Below, one piece after another: positions 10,376 to 21,588 of a DNA stretch of 64,000 nt. Position numbers and translations under genes: made by a program. Each line of letters begins with the position of its first letter. Position 1 is the stretch's first letter. The notes beneath the pieces are model-generated. The model did not search any database and was not told where the DNA came from. It saw only the letters and a program-made list of their open reading frames with translations. The stretch spans positions 65,532,126-65,596,125 of the forward strand of contig OU015493.1 in NCBI GenBank assembly GCA_907164885.2, given 5' to 3'. This stretch comes from Dolomedes plantarius (Eukaryota > Arthropoda > Arachnida > Araneae > Dolomedidae).

Positions 10376-11735
10376 ATGCCTATTACAAGATCAATGGCTG
10401 ATCAGACTGTTACAGCTCAAGATTTGGAAGATAAATTCCAACAGATTATTGCTGCGAAGACGGCTATGCAAAACAACATTGCGACAGAAATATCTGCAGG
10501 TCAAGAGGAGATAAAGAAAGAAATGTCTGAAGGTCAAGAAGAGATAAAGAAGGAAATGTCGGCTGGTCGAGAAGAATTAAAGTGTGTAATTATAACTACC
10601 GTGAATGAAAGAGTGACAGAAATGGAAGAAAATTTTCAGATTGTGGAACACAAATTTAATATTTTTGAAGCAAATATTGGCGTTATAAAATAAAATTTAG
10701 AAGAAAATTTTGATAAAGTTGATGACAAATTTGGAAATTTGGCAACAAATTTGAAACTATGGATGGGAAATTTACCGATGTTTCAAGAAAAGTACAAATT
10801 TTAGAACAGAAATTGTCAAATATATTTGTTACTGAAGATTCTAACTGTATATCTGTCACATCCCGGCCACCCATTAAGCTGTCAACCTATGATGGAAAAT
10901 CTTCTTGACAAGTTTACAAATTGAATTCTCGATTGTGGCGGACGCCAACGGATGGGACTCTGTTACAAAAGCGTGTCAGTTGGCTGCATCTCTGCGAGCT
11001 GAAGCGGCGGATATTTTGCAGACGATACCAAAAAAGCAGCAATTAGACTTTGACACACTTTCAAGTGCTTTGTAGTTACGCTTGGGCAAGAAGTGTTTGA
11101 AGGGCCATAGCCGGCTCCAGCTCAAATCTCGCCATCAGAAGTCAAATGAATCGCTACAAGAACTTGCATCAGACGTCGGAAGGCTCTCCCATCTCGCTTG
11201 GTCAGACTGTCCTGCGGAAGTAAGGGAAAATATTGCTTTACAATATTTTATCGATGGAGTTCGCGACTTTGAAATACAGAAGGCACTTCGAATGGCGGAC
11301 GTTAAAGATCCGAAGTCCGCTTTAGTCTATGCCATGAAGTTTGAAGCAGTCCAACAAGCTTCACAAAAACCTTACCATTCTGTTGGGGTTGCGAACGTTA
11401 CAAAATCTCCCGAACGTACAATGGAGCATTGGATGGAAAGAATAGACGAGATGTCAAAACAGATCAGTTAAGCCTGACGGACGACGTCATAAAATGCTGG
11501 AGTTGCGGCGGTGAAGGCTACACCCAAAGAAGCTGCCAAGTGCGCCAAGTCTCGGGAGCGAAGAACACTCCCAAGAAACACGGGATTGCAGACGACCTAT
11601 CACGAAAACCCTATTCCGGAAGCTGCCATTATTGTTCCAGATTGGAAAAGAAATTCGATGTTATAAATACCGTAGCAAGACAAACTACAGCTTCTATGTC
11701 ACCAGAGCCAGATCCATTGAGGGATGACGAGGTTC
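10376..11735 (+). pseudogene. Ty3/gypsy-like gag joined by deletion to a pol scrap (element A)
   Basis: The gag reading runs in pieces: 10376-10693 (coiled-coil-like, with repeated GQEEIKKEMS units near residues 42-66), 10690-11080 in shifted frames, then 11082-11471 with the conserved gag core (ALQYFIDGVRDFEIQKAL). In the next frame a zinc knuckle follows (CWSCGGEGYTQRSC, about 11495-11537) with Tyr at the usual His position. Directly after it comes KKHGIADDLSRKP and a CHYC motif, which in intact elements sits between RNase H and integrase. So protease, reverse transcriptase and RNase H were lost in one internal deletion. At least two frameshifts and several stops make it dead. Confidence 0.75.
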
Positions 11736-11739
11736 GAAC

Positions 11740-13164
11740 ACAACAATATCAAGATAGGAAAGAACGAGAAGAAAGAGAATATCAAGATAAGAAAGAACGA
11801 GGAGAAAGAGAATTTAAAAAAAAAATTAGACATGATAAGGGCTCAAAACGATAACATAAATTTGGAAACTGAGCAAAATGGTATCGAGGATAGATGTCTA
11901 ATAAATACCATCAAAAGTGTCAGAGCATGAACTATTCGCTGTCCCAATAAACCAGAATTGTGGAACCTATTTTCTCCTCGTTAGAACGTGCTTTTGTAAC
12001 TAAAAATGTAGTTGAAAAATATAAAGTAGAAATTTTAATAAATCTGTTGGGTGAGGAGGCCGAAAATATTTTAATTTACATAGACGATGAATAAATTAAA
12101 AATTATGTAAAAAGGAATAGTAGTAAGAGAATTCCAACCAAATGCAGAAATTTTTTAGAAAACTTTAAACGGGCGTAACGCTCCTCATTGGAGACCCATG
12201 TACAGTTTGCATCTCGGCTAACAACCACCTTTTAGTATTATCTAAAATTAAAAAAATGTGAAGATTTCAAAAGCATGTGGGATATATTGGTTTCGGATAA
12301 ATTGTTTGCAACACTCGATCAAGAAACGCAGACTCATATAGGTGTTCGGCAAGGTAAGGGATGGTTAAAATCAATAGAACTTGAGAGAGGTTCAAATCAA
12401 TAGGCAGAGAATGTGAAACATTTTATACATTTGGAGGAAGAACTTTTTATAAACATGGACACTCTGATTTAAATAACACACGAAATACTATAGAGCATTC
12501 CTGCACAACACCTGAGAATGGAAAATACATACCATCCCACATGCAGAATGAAAAATTTAGAAGAGTTGAGACTTATTCGAGACCTAGAAGCAAAGACTGT
12601 TATGTGTAGAGGTCAAATACACACTTAGCATGGGAATGTGAGAAGAAATGGCAAGATTCGGGAAGTTCACCCAATGTTAAAAACAGAACAGATGGACCTA
12701 AAAAATAATTGCAGCGAACTATTAGCAGCAAAGGTGGAAGCAAAACATTCCAAACAAGAAATTGCAATCCAACCTTTCGAGTATGTGGATCTTTCGATCA
12801 ACGGATATGAAGTTAAAGCAATAATCGACAGTGGAACCCAAATTCCCTTTTTGCATTCATCGTAAGTGACAAGTTTCGAAACGAATGGGCATGGGAAGAT
12901 AGCTTTGACCGCTACTTTCGGAGAGGAAATTGAAGCTAAAATCTGCAGGGTTCCAATTATTTTGCACGCAAACAGGCATGAAAACCGAATATCTCGTCCC
13001 GTAGAAGTAGTAGTCGTCGTGACTGATAAGTTAAACGTGTCTTGTTTACTACCCTCAAGCCCATATCAGTTACTTGTGAAGGCCAACGGTACTGTTTATG
13101 ACCCTGAGTACAGCTGGACCTGACAGGAAGAAGCAGGACACTCACGACCTCCAGCTGAGACTCG
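11740..13164 (+). pseudogene. Ty3/gypsy-like relic B: SCAN-like gag and aspartic protease
   Basis: Begins with a charged Glu/Arg/Lys-rich segment (EREEREYQDKKERGEREF), then a gag core in broken frames (FSSLERAFVTKNVVEKYKV near 11975; THVQFASRL near 12190; DQETQTHIGVRQGKGW near 12320), which I recognise from spider retroelement polyproteins with SCAN-like gag. It continues in 12638-13123 with a retropepsin segment: YVDLSINGYEVKAIIDSGTQ, with the DSG active-site triplet near 12826. Several stops interrupt it. The reading is cut at 13164 by the BEL/Pao insertion and resumes at 19127. Confidence 0.7.
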
Positions 13165-13169
13165 AACGG

Positions 13170-13475
13170 TGTGCAGAGACTATAAACCCTACTTTCTTAT
13201 TTTAATTATTAGGTAAGTAAGTTCCACATACCTTCTGAGTTCGTGCTAAGGGCCGCTGGCTCTCAAATCCAGTTCTGTTGTTCAGTCATTTAAATCAGAC
13301 TCGAAATCATTCTACAACTAACAATTAAACGAAGGCGTTACACATTAAGATTATACGAGTTCTCTCTATCTTCATTCAGTCCCATTACGGTTCTGTCCCG
13401 TTTCTATCTCGCTTCTCTCGTCCTATGTTGTCAAGACGTTCGCGCCCCCTATCGGTCTGCTGGGCTGCCGGAACA
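13170..13475 (-). repeat. BEL/Pao 3' LTR
   Basis: 306 bases, TGTGCAGAGACT at the left and GCCGGAACA at the right on the plus strand. On the minus strand it is the downstream LTR, preceded by a purine-rich stretch (GGGGCCGGAGGA) at 13478-13489 that could be the polypurine tract. The integrase frame runs into the LTR and stops at 13385. Confidence 0.95.
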
Positions 13476-14955
13476 TCCTCCGGCCCCGAAAGACGAATGT
13501 TCTTTCCTAAGGTTAGTTCCAAAGGAAACAATAACTGCACAGGTCTTCTGATTTCTTTGCCATTCGGCAGACGAATAGCACAGGCACGGACTTTCTTGTC
13601 CCGCCCGACAAATGTTTTGATGACCCGTCCCATCTTCCACATCAGCCTAGGCAAATTTTCCTCGTGGACCAGCACTAATTCTCCTTCTTGTAAGTCGGAA
13701 CCCTTACCGATCATTTTGTTTTGATGTGCCGATCTTAAATCCATTAGGTATGTATGTTTCCACACCTTCCAAAGTCTCTGAGTCATTAACTCTTGGTGTT
13801 TCCACCGTCGATGAAAATTTGTAGGAGTGATGTGAGTCGCTGTCTGATATGATGGTAATGACAACAATCGTCGACCAATGAGAAAGTGTCCTGGAGTCAG
13901 AGGTTCTGGCTCTGCTTGATCGGAATAAACGAATGTCAGTGGTCTAGAGTTTAGTATAGCCTCAACTTCTAAAAGAACAGCTTCTAACTCTCGGTAGGTC
14001 AAGGATGATCGCCCTAAAATTCTTCTTAAGCATGTTTTTATTGATTTGACTACCCTCTCCCAGAAACCTCCCCACCATGCTGCTTTTTCAATGATAAATT
14101 TCCACTGTATTGCTTTCTGAGCAAAATAATCTTGTGCTCCCTTCATGCTTTGGTTCAGGAGATCAATTTCTTTTTTTGCAGTTTTAAACGTCTTCGCGTT
14201 ATCCGAAAAAATAACTTTACATAATCCTCGTCTGGCGATAAAACGTCGGAAAGCTAGCAGGAATGTTTCTGTGGTCATGTCAGATGTCAGCTCTAGATGA
14301 ACCGCTCGAGTAACAGCACAAGTGAATAAGAGTACATAACCTTTTACCTGATCCTTTCCATCTTTAACATACAACGGACCAGCGTAATCAAGTCCAGTGA
14401 TCTCGAAAGGGAATGCTTCTCGACAGCGATCTGGGGGGAGTGGTGCCATGTCTTGTTCTATTGGTTTGACTCGAACTTTCTTACAAGTGTGGCAGTTGTA
14501 TAGCACATTTTTAATTTTCTTTCGTGATCTCAATAACCAGAAATTTTCTCTAATTTGACATAAAGTGTCTGCTATTCCTCTGTGTCCTACTATTTTATGG
14601 TTATACATTATAATTAAATCGATGAAATGCCCTTTATCGGGTAGCACGATAGGGTGTTCTTCTCTAAACTGTAAATTGGAATTTTGGAGTCTTCCACCAA
14701 CCCTGACGATACCGTCTTCATCAAGGAATGGATTTAGAGTCTTTATTCTGGATTCTGGTCGCAATGGTTTGTTTTCCTTAAGGCTTGTAATTTCTTCCTG
14801 GAAATGTTCATTCTGTATACGCTTTATCCAATATTTCTCTGCTGACTCAATTTCTTCCGTTGCCAATAGTCCAGATAGTTTAGTTGAGTTTCTGAGATTA
14901 TTCAGATATCTCAAGCACCAAGCTGTAATTCGGTAAATTTTTGGTTAAGTTGCTA
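13385..14955 (-). pseudogene. BEL/Pao integrase region of pol
   Basis: An open minus-strand frame of about 509 codons from 14914, with no ATG of its own; it is the downstream part of pol, moved to another frame by a frameshift at an A/T run near 14940. Features in order: an integrase zinc-binding domain (HKIVGHRG then CHTCKK), the core with Asp in ITGLDYAGPLYV, Asp in VIFSDNAKTF and Glu in WWGGFWERVVK, then a C-terminal DUF5641-type domain (TPGHFLIGRRLLSLP). All three catalytic acids are present. It would join the 3' end of donor cDNA to target DNA. Confidence 0.93.
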
Positions 14956-15110
14956 TAATTTTGAATCTGGAATAGATCATCAGTTGAATGGGTAATGCAT
15001 GCATTGGTGGTTGTTTCCTTGTATGATTTTCTCAATTCTTCATCTATGCATTCTGAGCTGTCTACTTCAATTTCTTCTGGTGCTAAGATATTCTCTTCAC
15101 TTTCTTTAAG

Positions 15111-18100
15111 TCACGCAGGCCCTGTCCACCACAAGCTATTATTTTCAAGATTTTCGATTTTCTCTCCTCTACTCAATAAATCTGCTGGATTCTCACTTCC
15201 TGGACAATGCCTCCATGTCTCTGGTGGAGCATTCTTCTGTATTTCAATAACTCGATTCTTTACGAATGGTTTCCATCTCTTTGGATCGCTTTGTATCCAA
15301 TGTAAAACAATTTTTGAGTCAGTCCAGAAGTGTTTCACTAGCTTCAAATCTTTAAAGGCTTTCTCGACATATTTTACCAATCGAGATCCAGTTAATGCTC
15401 CCATTAATTCCAAACGTGGAATAGATAACTTCTTCAACGGAGCTACTCGTGACTTTGAAGTTACAAAACTTGTATGAAATCTTCCGTCCACTTCGTATCT
15501 CAAATACAAAACAGCGCCATAAGCCTTCTGGTTTGCGTCACAGAAGCAATGAAGATGGATGAGGTTCTGGATATTCTCCTTTCGGATACCTTCGAATTGG
15601 TGTCTATGTATTTCGATATTAGAAATAAAAGATATTTCATCACACCAATCTTTCCACGGTATGAAAAGTTCTTCGGGCAGTGCAGCTTCCCAAAGTATGC
15701 CACGTTTCCATATTTCTTGCAAGAGTATTCTTGCTTTAATCGTAAATGGATTCAGGAACCCTATCGGATCGTACAGCCTTCCGATGATACTCAAAACTTC
15801 ACGTTTTGTAACTTCAGATCTGCATTTCTCGTTTTCCTTTTCTATACCCTTAACATCTATAGAAAATGTGTCCTGCGATTTGTTCCACAGGTAACCTAAA
15901 ACCTTACAGTAGCTTGGTTCATCTACTACATCGTCTTCTAAGTTCCATATTCTTTGCACTGTTTCGTCATTCGTTTTCCACTTACGCATGTTGAAGTTCC
16001 CTTGCTTCATTATGTCCTTGACAATTACACAAAATCTTAGTGCTTCATCCGCTGTATCAGTTCCTGCTATTAGATCATCGACGTATAAACTTTCCTTTAG
16101 TAAAGCGACTTCTTTTGGATATTGTATTTGATACTTTTCAATGTGTACCTTAAGTGTTGCACCGAGTAAAAATGGACTAGACTTTGCCCCAAATATTACT
16201 CGAGTCATTCTAAGTGCTTTCGGTTCGGAATTGTCCAAGTCATCTTTCCACAAGAACTTAACTGCGTCCCTGTCTTTTTCGGCAAGGGAAATTTGTAAGA
16301 ATGCTTGTTGTATATCAGCAGTGATAGCTATTCGGTTCTCACGGAATCTTAGAAGTAAGTGCAAAATTTCTGGATACATATTGGGACCTATGTCCAGACA
16401 GTCATTGAGTGACATGCTATTTTCTGCGTGTGACGACGCGTCGTAAACCACTCTTAACTTGGTGGTATCCCTATCTTCTCTTATCACTGCCTGATGAGGC
16501 ATGAAATACGTTTTTCCAGTAGTCTCAAGGTCGGATTCTTCTGCTATCCCCTCTTGTAAGTATTGGTCAATAACGTTTCTATATCTTTCGTAGAAATTTG
16601 GATCCCTCTTAAATTTGCGAATTAACCCTTTAAATCTAGTTTTAGCAACTTCTAAATTATCACTTAATTCACTTTCATTGTGATTCCAGGGAAAACAAAC
16701 AATGTACCGTCCATCTTTAAATTCTACCGATTGACCAAAATTATCCAATATTAAATCGTTTTCAAGTTTATTATTATTGTCTGATTCGTAATGTGTTATA
16801 CCCATTGTTTCTAGATCCCAGATCTTCTTAATCAATTCAGACGTTGTGGCATCTTCAATCTTATTTGTATCAGCTACTACGACATTCAGGTTATTTACTG
16901 TACTGGTACTTGTGGCGTACATATTTTCACTTCCACTTATTACCCAACCTAATTTGGTGTCTACCGCAACCAATGAATTTGATAATCTTCTCACACGATT
17001 TTTAACTACCGACCAATAAAAATCTGCTCCCAACAGTAAAGATATTTTAAAACTTTCATTTTTCCTATTAAAATTTTCTGTTAATCGTATTCCTTTCTTT
17101 TTACATAATTCTGTAATTTCATACCCAGGCAACTGAATAGAAGCTTCACTAATTACAGGTGTAACCAAAGCTTCAATTTTCACATTTATGTCATTCTCTT
17201 CAATACTCTGTAAAACTAAGTCAACGCGATTTATCTTTTGTGCGGTGGAACATGAACTACCAAATCCGAATATTTTTATTTCTTCCTGCCCAACGATCGG
17301 CAAATCTAGCTTCGCATAAACATCACTAATAAGAAAACTTCGTTGAGAACCTAAATCAAGAAGAACTCGCACGTTCTGTGAGCGACCTGCCATTTTGTTT
17401 ATTATTCGAGCTCTAACAGTTAAATAGGACGCACAGCTTTGTGTTTTGATTTCTGTAACTGACGAGACTACAGTCTCCTTCAAAGCATCCTCGTTTGTCG
17501 GCGCCAAGCAAAAGGCCGTATTATGATTATCCCGGTTGCAATTTTTACATTTTATTTTCTTTTCACACTTTGAAGCAATATGGTACTTCGCTAAGCACTT
17601 GAAACATCTGCCTGCATTACGTAACGAATTCCTTTTTTCATCCACGCTCATCGAACACTGGTCGGGCGTATGTTCTTTGCTGTCGCAGAATAAGCATTTT
17701 CGGTTTACTGTGTTTACATTTAATGACGTCGCGGCGGGCAGATTATTTCTTTCGAATCTATTCGTAATTTCTTTATGCCGTGGATAAATGAATTTCGATA
17801 CAGGGGTTGGAAAAGTTTTATTTTGTTTCTGTACGCTTTGAGAAAATGTTTGCTCGCGTGACTCTATTTCTTTCCTCAAATAATTAAGAATATCTGTAAT
17901 TGAAGTTTCACTTTCGGAATCCTTTTTACGGTTAAATTCTAGAACTAAATCCCTCGGTATTGCTTTAAGTAGAAGAGGACACAATAAACAACCATATGAG
18001 TCTGCAGTAACTTTAAGACTTTCTAAACTTCTTATTTGGATTTCTAAGTTATCATACAAATTTCTTAAAGCTTTTAGATCATCCGATCTTCTAACGGGTT

Positions 18101-18773
18101 CTATATTTAATAGGTTATTCATAAAAGCTGATATCAAATTTTCCCGCTTCCCAAATCGATCCGTAAGGATTTTTACCGCTTTAGTATAATTTTCAGCTAT
18201 CAATGGCAAACCCGAAATAGATGTTAGAGCTGAATCAGTCAGTAATGTTTTCAAATAATTAAATTTTTCAACTTCTTTTAGGGTTTCGTTATCATGAATG
18301 GCAGACTGGTACTGTGCCCAAAAATTTTGCCACTCGCAAACATCTCCTCTGAATTTATTGATGGATAGTTTGGGGAGATTTACACCAAAAGAATTAACCT
18401 TTTGATTCTTATCTGTAACCCCATTAATCTCTATTTGTTCTTTCGAGTTTGAAACGTCCTGTTTCGATTCGTTAGTTGCATGTAATTTTCTTATATATCG
18501 GGTTACTTTGGATTTACATAACACAATGTCATCTCTATATATCATAGTACTATCAATTTCTCTATCCAGTTCTTTTTCATCTTTAATTAACCCACAAATT
18601 TCTTTATCGATTTCAATTAGTTGTTTTTCTTTGTCAATTAGCAGAGCTAAAGAATCCTCAATTGCGGGATCTTCATTATTAAGTTCTATATTTTCTTTAA
18701 TCGTGTTTATTAGTTTCGTTACAGAGGCGCGAAGCGTTCCTCTGTTCTTAGAGAGAACTTTAATTTTTTCCAT
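15111..18773 (-). pseudogene. BEL/Pao gag - protease - reverse transcriptase - RNase H
   Basis: About 1220 codons open from ATG 18773 (the frame extends four codons further up to a TTG). Positions counted from that TTG: coiled-coil-like N-terminus (1-100), DUF1759-type gag core (about 140-300), zinc-knuckle region with CLFC, CFKC and CKNC motifs (364-426), A17-type protease (VLLDLGSQRSF, about 474-484, with Leu between Asp and Gly), reverse transcriptase with ADIQQAF (about 823-829) and YVDD (901-904), then RNase H (WTDSK) and PADLLSRG. A TGA at 15111-15113 ends it inside a region normally continuous with integrase. The element is otherwise well preserved. Confidence 0.93.
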
Positions 18774-18788
18774 TTTAAGAACCAAGCG

Positions 18789-18806
18789 GCCCCACGTTGG
18801 GCGCCA
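18789..18806 (-). promoter_or_regulatory. BEL/Pao primer binding site, tRNA-Lys type
   Basis: Read on the minus strand, TGGCGCCCAACGTGGGGC lies nine bases after the 5' LTR and just before gag. This 18-mer is the known complement of the 3' end of tRNA-Lys used by several retroelements, so minus-strand cDNA would be primed by tRNA-Lys. Confidence 0.85.
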
Positions 18807-18815
18807 AAAATTTTA

Positions 18816-19121
18816 TGTGCAGAGACTATAAACCCTACTTTCTTATTTTAATTATTAGGTAAGTAAGTTCCACTTACCTTCTGAGTTCGTGCTAAGGGCC
18901 GCTGGCTCTCAAATCCAGTTCTGTTGTTCAGTCATTTAAATCAGACTCGAAATCATTCTACAACTAACAATTAAACGAAGGCGTTACACATTAAGATTAT
19001 ACGAGTTCTCTCTATCTTCATTCAGTCCCATTACGGTTCTGTCCCGTTTCTATCTCGCTTCTCTCGTCCTATGTTGTCAAGACGTTCGCGCCCCCTATCG
19101 GTCTGCTGGGCTGCCGGAACA
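18816..19121 (-). repeat. BEL/Pao 5' LTR
   Basis: Same 306 bases as the other LTR with one visible mismatch. It should carry the element's minus-strand promoter; no strong TATA box is obvious. Confidence 0.95.
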
Positions 19122-19126
19122 AACGG

Positions 19127-20016
19127 TGCCCGTCAATGAAAGGAGCGACAGCGGTTATTTATCCTGGTGCGAAAGTAGTCAATACGGAGGGGGAATCTCG
19201 CGTTGTGTGTTTTGAGGTAGAGTCGGAAAATAACGCTCAAGAAATTCGAAACTGCCTGCAGACGGTTGGTGAGAAAGAAAAGAAAATGCCCGGTGCAGAA
19301 TCATTAAAACTAAGAGAAGAGCATAAAAAATGCGGTTCTTTAGAAACCGTGCAAAAGAATTCAAAACCGAGAGTGAATGAACAGATTAAATAAAACATTT
19401 GGAGTAATTAGACGTGATTCTGATTCTAGGAAAATTAGCAGATCCAGAATCTACTAGCAACATTAAAAAGTGTGATTTTATTTGTGCAAATACGAATTGT
19501 TTGGGGCATTTGATTGTGTCTGGGAGTCACCAACCCGATCCAAGAAAACTCGAGGAAGTCACTAAATTGAGAGTTTCCAAAGCGAAAACACAATTGAGAC
19601 ATCTATTAGAATTCTGTAATCATTATAGAGACTACGTCAAGAACTATTCTAAACTGGTTCAGCCCTTAAGACAGCCGAACAAGAAAAGAGCGACCGAGCG
19701 CATTTCGTGGTCTGAGGTACACGAAGCTGTCTTCCAAAAACTTAAAGAAATAATTTGCAAGGCTTCGAAACTTGGTGACACCTCCATTGCTCACCGGCCA
19801 GTAGTGAAGCTGGCAACTGCAGATGTTGTGTCGCGCCTTCCAGCCGAAGACTAACAACTTGTTAGTCTTCGGCTGAAGTTAACTGAAGTTATGAACTGTT
19901 GCGGTGGAATTATTTTGGAACTCTCTTTATATTTCTTCTTCATATGCACTGTTTTAACGGTTATTTTGTTTTTACTTTCTTAGTTGCAGTATTTTAACGA
20001 GTACTGATATTATGTA
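19127..20016 (+). pseudogene. Ty3/gypsy-like relic B, continuation: reverse transcriptase thumb / RNase H
   Basis: Resumes after the BEL/Pao insertion. A first frame (19136-19393) has no clear domain. The frame 19414-19854 reads GHLIVSGSHQPDPRKLEEV and then LRHLLEFCNHYRDYVKNYSK, the connection between the reverse transcriptase thumb and RNase H of Ty3/gypsy pol, then a scrap like the end of RNase H (ADVVSRLPAED). Fingers, palm and integrase are absent, so large deletions occurred. A 35-base palindrome overlaps its stop codon. The relic is cut by the Tc1-like element starting at 20017. Confidence 0.7.
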
Positions 20017-20266
20017 CACTGCTAAAAAAAAATTACGCGAGCAAGGAAAGAAGTTAAGAAAACCGTGCAAAACAGTCACGTTTTGGCATAAAATGGATAG
20101 TACACGCGTATTAATGCGCAATACAGAAAAAAAGACGCAAAAAATTTGTAACTAAGCTTTAATTCTTTGAAAATCTGGAAAAAAAATGAAAAGATGATTT
20201 AGGGCAACAATTTGGTTACATGTAAACGATAAAAAAAAAGTATTGTTTAGAAATGATGCAAGATTT

Positions 20267-20623
20267 TTAATATGGCGTGTGGTCTTCTCGAACAGCTAAG
20301 ACTGCTGCACACCTGTTTTCCATGGATGCGATGATGTTATCGATAAGACTTTGGGGAATACTGTTCCACTCCTCAAGAAGTGCAATCTCCAAGTCTTGGA
20401 GAGTAAAAGGAGGCCTTGGTCTCGCAGCAATGCGTCGTCCGAGCATGTCCCCCCTCGATTGCATTCAGGTCAGGAGAGCACGCTGGCCATTCCATACGCT
20501 GTATTGTTTAACTTTAAGCATATTCTCCACAAGACGAGCTGTATGCGGTCTGGCATTATCATGCTGGAAAACAAAGGAATCTCCAAAGGCTGCAGCGTAA
20601 GGTATGACATGAGGTCTCAGTAT
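20267..20623 (-). pseudogene. Tc1-like transposase, C-terminal part
   Basis: Shows RPHVIPYAAAFGDSFVFQHD then NARPHTARL (second catalytic Asp), then, after a frame change near 20500, SPDLNAIE (third acid) and a C-terminal NSIPQSLIDNIIASMENRC motif. Frameshifts around the third acid make it inactive. It directly continues the reading of 21589-21993 once the LTR is discounted. Confidence 0.85.
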
Positions 20624-21588
20624 TGTAACGTATTCCTGTGATTAGTGTCAAAAGCAAACACTTTAGGTAGCGCCACAGGTTACGTGTAAGGCAGACAGCT
20701 TAACTAAAATCGAGACTTTTAAGATTAATGAATTACACTTTTATTTAACAATCACACGGTTAAGCCGCGATCTAATTTTATATAGTACACAGTGAAGTAC
20801 GTAGAAGTCGGAGTAGTTCGAGGAATTTCTGGAACAACCTCTCGAGGTAGGGACACACTGACGCTGTATCGAGATGAACTGCCAATCAGGTCACGGAAGA
20901 AATAGCCGTCGAATTCAGTCCTTTAGCGAAAGATGAAGATCAGACGAGATTGTATCTCCGCAGATTAAACGTGGATTAACACAGAGTTTTAGTCGGCTCT
21001 ACACACACTCTTCCACTGGAAGCTAGCAGCTTCTCAGAAATAACAAAACTGGGGAGATCAAGTTTCGATCGCTTTCCCCGACCTTTCTCGATGAGAAACG
21101 GTCTTCTTCACGCAGAGGGCTGAGCCTCAAAAAATAGCAAAGTCACTCAAATTGAGTGGAGCTAGGAGATCAGCTATCACTCCTAAACTCTGGCTTCTAA
21201 TCTCTCAATATCTCAAATCTGGCTTTCAAGCTCTCGTCGGCTTATATAAAAGCTTGATCCCTGGCGGAATTTCTAACAGCCTCCGTCTCTCAAGCTCGAT
21301 TCGGATAGGCTGGTCCGCCTAGGCCGTGTGCAAAACGATAAGGATTATTGTATCTTAATCGCCCGACTACCTCGTTAAGGTCGTGTGTCAAGGGGCGTTT
21401 CTTTCATTGTAGTTTAACGTCAAGGCAAGGCGCCAGTCCGCCGGACTTTTATTCTAAAAGCGCGCCCCGAAGAGGTGTTTCATTGTAGCTTCTCTTCGCT
21501 CGGGGGTCTGTCATTCTTTAGAATCGGTTCACGGCTAGCGATGATTTTAATGATCTTTCTGCACGCCTAGAGGAGGGGGAAATTGCCA
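20624..21588 (+). repeat. Solo LTR inserted in a Tc1-like transposase
   Basis: The 965-base insertion starts TGTAACG and ends TTGCCA, flanked by a perfect 6-base duplication CAGTAT (20618-20623 and 21589-21594). A TATA box (TATATAAA, 21243-21250) points to plus orientation. No coding sequence is present, so it is a solo LTR left by LTR-LTR recombination, from a family different from the others here. Confidence 0.9.

Larger units (their letters stand above)
13170..19121 (-). mobile_element. BEL/Pao LTR retrotransposon, nearly complete
   Basis: Full-length element on the minus strand with two 306-bp LTRs (13170-13475 and 18816-19121), starting TG and ending CA, flanked by the 5-bp duplication AACGG (13165-13169 and 19122-19126). 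By eye the LTRs differ at one base (CACATACC versus CACTTACC), so the insertion is recent relative to its neighbours. It carries gag, protease, reverse transcriptase, RNase H and integrase in BEL/Pao order, with one stop and one frameshift. It landed inside the Ty3/gypsy relic B. Confidence 0.95.

Noticed and set aside
15474..18831. Several open frames on the plus strand across the BEL/Pao element
   Set aside because: They are antisense shadows of the long minus-strand pol and gag frames and carry no domain of their own.
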